NCBI GenBank assembly: GCA_002348225.1
Contig: DEAP01000009.1
Location: 1-6,211, forward strand
Direction of reading: 5' to 3'
Source of the DNA: Dehalococcoidia bacterium UBA2979
GTDB lineage: Bacteria > Chloroflexota > Dehalococcoidia > UBA2979
Length of the DNA stretch: 6,211 bases
The notes under the pieces were generated by a model that saw only the letters and a list, made by a program, of their open reading frames with translations, ran no database searches and was not told the origin of the DNA. The translations under genes were made by a program, and so were the position numbers. Shown here one piece after another: positions 4,658 to 6,211 of this stretch. How positions within the stretch are numbered: the first letter of the stretch is position 1; every line of letters begins with the position of its first letter.

Positions 4658-6171
4658 TATGGCATTCTACGACGAAGATCGGCATCAAAAATAGAGGTGA
4701 CCAAGGTATAGATCATCCCTCCAATTACTACTAGAGAGGGTATTTTTAAAGTTAGGACCATTTCTGAAAGCAAGCTTTCGACCGCAGATACGGATATCCC
4801 CAACGCAATCAGGCCGAAGATAATCCCCATTGCAGGCATCGCAAAGTGTCGTGGTCGCAGAAATTTTGCACGACGATGCAGTAAGACAGCCAAAATAACA
4901 AATTCGAACATAGCCGATGTGACAATTACCCATATAAGTGACTCGACGTCTCCGCCCCAAACTCCAATAATCAGACTCGCCAGAACCAAATTGACACACA
5001 TCGCCAGAACAGCTACAAAAACGGGGGTCTTTGTATCGGACAATGCATAAAAGCCTCGACTTAATATCTCAACTAGTGAGTATGAAAATCCCGCCAAGGC
5101 TAGAATCTGTACAACTTGTGCAACAGTTTTTGTGGCGTAACTATCAAACGCGCCATATTCAAATATTAGTTCGACAATACCATCTGATAGAAGGAACAAC
5201 CCTAGGCATAACGGACTCGCGATCCAGAGAGTCGCTCTAACAGCTAGGAATAAATCACTCCGATACTCCGCTATCTCGCCAGCCGAGACGCGCGCAACCA
5301 GGGCTGGGAAAAAAACCGTACCGAGCGATATCCCCGCTATCCCCACCGGCAACATCATCACCATGATGCTTATGGTAATTACGTTTATCGCCTCTACTGA
5401 AATCAGCGAAGCGAAAAGAATGATAACTAAAGTATTTATTTGAGTTGCGGCCAGCCCGATCATCCGTGGACCAGCCAATGAAAAAATTTTACGCACACCC
5501 GGATCGTTAAACCCTAAGTTAGGTGACCACCTGAAACCTTTCCTACACAACGCAGGAATTTGCACGGCCAAGTGGAGAGAAGCACCCCCAATAACCCCAT
5601 AACTTAGACTCTCGACACCATACCGATCCACCAGGAATATACCAGCAGCAATTATTCCTAGGTTGTATAAGCACGGAGCTATCGCTGGCATCAAAAAATG
5701 TTCCCTGCCGTTGAGTATTCCTGTAGTAATGCCAGATAAGCAAAAAATAATCGGGGTGATCAACATAATTCGCGTGAGTCGCACACAGATGTCTTTGGCG
5801 CCCATATCTTCTAATCCAGGCGCGATTACTGGAATCAATGCTGGTGTGAATACAAAACACAAAATACTCATAACCAATGTCACAAAAAATAAAATATTAA
5901 GGACGCTGGAGGCGAGTCTCCATGCCGAATAGCTGCCCTCAGTAGTCCAAGTCTTGGATAAAACCGGAATCAGAGCCGATGACAGAGTAGCGCCAGCCAG
6001 TAGTTGGAACAGCAGATCTGGAATACGAAATGCCACAAAAAATGCGGCGAGCTCCGCGTTCTCCATACCAAACGCGCTCGTTATAACTACTTGCCTGATC
6101 ACACCAAGGAAACGCGAAAGAATAAACCCGAATGCAACTATGAATGTTGCAAGAGCAATACTATTTCTCAT
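4606..6171 (-). CDS. murJ: MurJ/MviN family lipid II flippase
   Basis: This 521-residue polytopic membrane protein (E. coli MurJ has 511) belongs to the MOP-exporter family that moves the lipid-linked peptidoglycan precursor across the cytoplasmic membrane. About fourteen hydrophobic segments are seen along the chain. Family marks are SRFLGVIRQVV (19-29), FFVAFRIPDLLFQLLAGATLSSALIPVLS (44-72), ILNGREHFLMPAIAPCLYNLGII (152-174), LPVGIAGISLGTVFFPAL (274-291), EYGAFDSYATKT (338-349) and SRGFYALSDTKTPV (371-384). By eye alignment with E. coli, R18 and R24 are kept (R20, R26). D25, D39, R52 and R270 correspond to Q27, A42, F55 and M270, so the charged cavity is altered, although some of these changes are common outside Proteobacteria. 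The ATG is the first start after an in-frame TAG at 6189-6187, and no good Shine-Dalgarno sits at normal spacing. Its upstream side reaches a tandem repeat at the window edge. Confidence 0.94.
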   Translation of the reverse strand: MRNSIALATFIVAFGFILSRFLGVIRQVVITSAFGMENAELAAFFVAFRIPDLLFQLLAGATLSSALIPVLSKTWTTEGSYSAWRLASSVLNILFFVTLVMSILCFVFTPALIPVIAPGLEDMGAKDICVRLTRIMLITPIIFCLSGITTGILNGREHFLMPAIAPCLYNLGIIAAGIFLVDRYGVESLSYGVIGGASLHLAVQIPALCRKGFRWSPNLGFNDPGVRKIFSLAGPRMIGLAATQINTLVIILFASLISVEAINVITISIMVMMLPVGIAGISLGTVFFPALVARVSAGEIAEYRSDLFLAVRATLWIASPLCLGLFLLSDGIVELIFEYGAFDSYATKTVAQVVQILALAGFSYSLVEILSRGFYALSDTKTPVFVAVLAMCVNLVLASLIIGVWGGDVESLIWVIVTSAMFEFVILAVLLHRRAKFLRPRHFAMPAMGIIFGLIALGISVSAVESLLSEMVLTLKIPSLVVIGGMIYTLVTSIFDADLRRRMPYQVFRSIPGAGKSARKS

Positions 6172-6193
6172 ATCGTGATATTTTCTCTACCTA

Positions 6194-6211
6194 CATTGAT
6201 TGCATTGATTG
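6194..6211. repeat. Tandem 9-base repeat upstream of murJ, cut by window edge
   Basis: CATTGATTG occurs twice with no gap (6194-6202 and 6203-6211) and the second copy ends at the last base of the window, so more copies may follow. On the murJ strand the unit reads CAATCAATG. It lies 23 bases before the murJ ATG, where a promoter or regulator site would be expected. Copy number and role are unknown. Confidence 0.75.

Noticed and set aside
5543..5860. A 105-codon minus-strand open frame overlapping murJ in another frame
   Set aside because: murJ is continuous and conserved through this region. The overlapping peptide is rich in cysteine, histidine and tryptophan without order, as expected of an out-of-frame reading.
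1..6211. tRNA, rRNA, CRISPR array, insertion sequence or attachment site
   Set aside because: I saw no cloverleaf-like sequence, spaced repeat array, transposase motif or long terminal repeats. Nearly all bases are accounted for by coding regions.

Overview
The window holds five protein genes, one of them cut by the left edge. It has no RNA gene, CRISPR array or insertion sequence that I can recognise. Base composition is moderate (A+T slightly above G+C by eye) and genes are tightly packed. A MoaD-MoaE fusion, a MurJ of the LLFQLLAGATL type and an uncharacterised two-part protein with degenerate nucleotidyltransferase-like motifs together suggest an uncultured Chloroflexota bacterium, perhaps of the Dehalococcoidia/SAR202 group. 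That assignment rests on remembered family flavour, not on a search.

Layout, left to right. Bases 1-99 (+) are the last 32 codons of an unidentified gene. It ends two bases short of the stop codon of a convergent gene at 102-785 (-), which encodes both molybdopterin synthase subunits as one MoaD-MoaE chain. Upstream of the fusion gene on the same strand, 28 bases away, is a 12-helix major facilitator transporter (814-2043, -). These two are probably one transcript. A 157-base divergent intergenic region (2044-2200) follows, with two exact TTGACA hexamers and an interrupted dyad. The right-hand transcript begins with a GTG-started conserved protein of unknown function (2201-3361, +). Serine hydroxymethyltransferase glyA follows 48 bases later (3410-4657, +). 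Its 3' end overlaps by 52 bases the 3' end of the convergent lipid II flippase-family gene murJ (4606-6171, -). The upstream side of murJ ends at the window edge in a perfect 9-base tandem repeat.

Functionally the window mixes molybdenum cofactor synthesis (the fusion must presumably be cut after its internal Gly-Gly to work), one-carbon/serine-glycine metabolism (glyA) and lipid-linked cell-envelope export (murJ). The most interesting points are the fused molybdopterin synthase with an internal thiocarboxylation site, the unassigned 386-residue protein paired with glyA, and a MurJ that lacks several charged cavity residues known from the E. coli enzyme. I did not find convincing evidence of a wholly new multi-gene system.
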